From Saccoglossus kowalevskii (lineage: Eukaryota; Hemichordata; Enteropneusta; Harrimaniidae): 39,830 nt of DNA. Both the position numbers and the translations under genes were made by a program. The notes under the pieces were generated by a model, which saw nothing but the letters and a program-made list of their open reading frames with translations, was not told the origin of the DNA and ran no database searches. Positions within the stretch are counted from its first letter, which is position 1. Each line of letters begins with the position of its first letter. Positions 38,984 to 39,830 of the stretch are shown here, in pieces. The stretch lies in assembly GCF_000003605.2 (NCBI RefSeq), contig NW_003108579.1, forward strand, positions 313,441 to 353,270. The letters run 5' to 3'.

Positions 38984-39830
38984 CTGCAATCGAAACACAC
39001 AATATAATTATATTATGCCTACATGACTGAGAAGCACACATGCAATCATAAAGCACACCGTTAGAGAAATGAAGCTAGTGTAGAATTTGGTTACCTTCTC
39101 TGAAACAGGGTTGCACATTTCAGAGTACTAAACATGCTAACTCTCTTACCTTGGGAGGTTGTACTGACGTTTAGGCGCATGTAGATTTGTCGGCAGACAA
39201 TGTTTTTTAAATCTGTTTATTTTTTTATATTTTAAAGTGTGCTGAATCATTCTATGTATGATATTCAATGCTTCAATGACGGGTACATGTTTTCATGAAT
39301 CCAACGGAACTTTGAGGCTTACTTTCAATAGTTCAAATGAAGACAATTTCTAAATAACCAGCAGTTCTACACATACACATACTATTACTACATGAATGCA
39401 CAATTGACAATGAACAGTCACAATGATCATGGAGGTGTGCGTGGTTACCATCAAGATGAAAAATTATGTCTTTTTTGTCAATATGGCTCCCTTTACAAAA
39501 AATAACTTGAAACAGTTAGGCCTACTAAATATACTAATCACACTGGCATTTGTGATGTACATTGTTTCCTTCAACTTTTTGTGCCAAATTAATGTGATTT
39601 GATGCATGTGATTATTGGGGTAATGAATTAATAAACACGAATAAAGACGAGGCTAAACACTATTAATTAAAAAGTTGATATAAAATGTTAACTGTGAAAA
39701 GCTTGTAAAATCATTTTAGCAGATGCTCAGTTCAATGCAAATAATTATACTTAAAGCGCGGTATCGTCGCGCTGCGCATGTGTGAATATATGGGTCTCAT
39801 ATGAACAAACATGGCCGACTTTGACTATTG
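38984..39830. other. Upstream intron / right edge
   Basis: No convincing minus-strand exon and no metalloprotease HExxHxxGxxH motif was found. The gene must continue upstream of the window. Confidence 0.5.
39751..39830 (+). mobile_element. Left part of a GC-rich TTAA element, cut by window end
   Basis: Begins TTAAAGCGCGGTATCGTCGCG, nearly the same as the left end of the element at 2781, and likewise has 'gtctcatat' inside (as 'gtcccatat' at 2868). The right terminus is outside the window. Confidence 0.65.

Noticed and set aside
38984-39830. Search for a zinc-protease active site upstream of the cysteine-rich exons
   Set aside because: No HExxH-type motif or in-phase exon was found on the minus strand here; the metalloprotease idea rests only on cysteine spacing.

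Overview
This window reads as AT-rich animal (metazoan, probably invertebrate) nuclear DNA. The signs are small exons with GT-AG introns, extracellular C-type lectin (CTLD) and EGF-like modules, a Thr/Pro mucin segment, and introns full of short inverted-repeat transposons and minisatellites. I see no prokaryotic, viral or CRISPR feature. The species cannot be named from the sequence.

All coding sequence I can support belongs to one very large gene on the minus strand. It runs from about 38,983 (N-terminal side) to 1,199 (C-terminal side) and is open at both window edges. I place 43 exons: 2 cysteine-rich N-terminal exons, 14 CTLD first-half exons, 13 CTLD second-half exons, 12 small EGF-like exons and 2 separate Thr-rich linker exons. 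Together they hold about 7.07 kb of coding sequence, or about 2,350 residues. Every exon has AG/GT boundaries and a length that fits one phase scheme: EGF and linker exons 1-1, CTLD first half 1-2, CTLD second half 2-1.

Layout from right to left, in protein order: a cysteine-rich segment resembling the ADAMTS-type cysteine-rich domain (38.9 and 38.1 kb). Next is CTLD1, the only CTLD with an EPN motif plus a WLD triplet. Then come four copies of a three-CTLD super-repeat, in order alpha ('WVPQP' type), beta ('SPEMF' type), gamma ('YWVNP' type): CTLD2-4, 5-7, 8-10 and 11-13. Each CTLD from CTLD3 on is preceded by its own EGF exon. A fifth copy begins at 3.05 kb with an alpha-type EGF and a Thr linker but continues with a gamma-like CTLD14 at 1.2 kb. 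CTLD11 carries a long mucin-like repeat.

The product is inferred to be a secreted or cell-surface multivalent lectin-like protein, possibly a metalloprotease-lectin fusion if a catalytic domain lies upstream of the window. Most CTLDs lack the classical calcium/sugar residues, so ligand type is open.

The introns hold TTAA-bounded MITE-like elements of three types (2.8, 4.0, 8.9, 35.3 and 39.75 kb), a foldback element with a 12-bp flanking direct repeat (35.75-36.17 kb), a 21-bp minisatellite (18.6-19.05 kb), a degenerate pyrimidine-rich array (29.6-31.3 kb), a CA-rich microsatellite and possible tRNA-derived SINE remnants. I found no convincing plus-strand gene, promoter or polyadenylation region.
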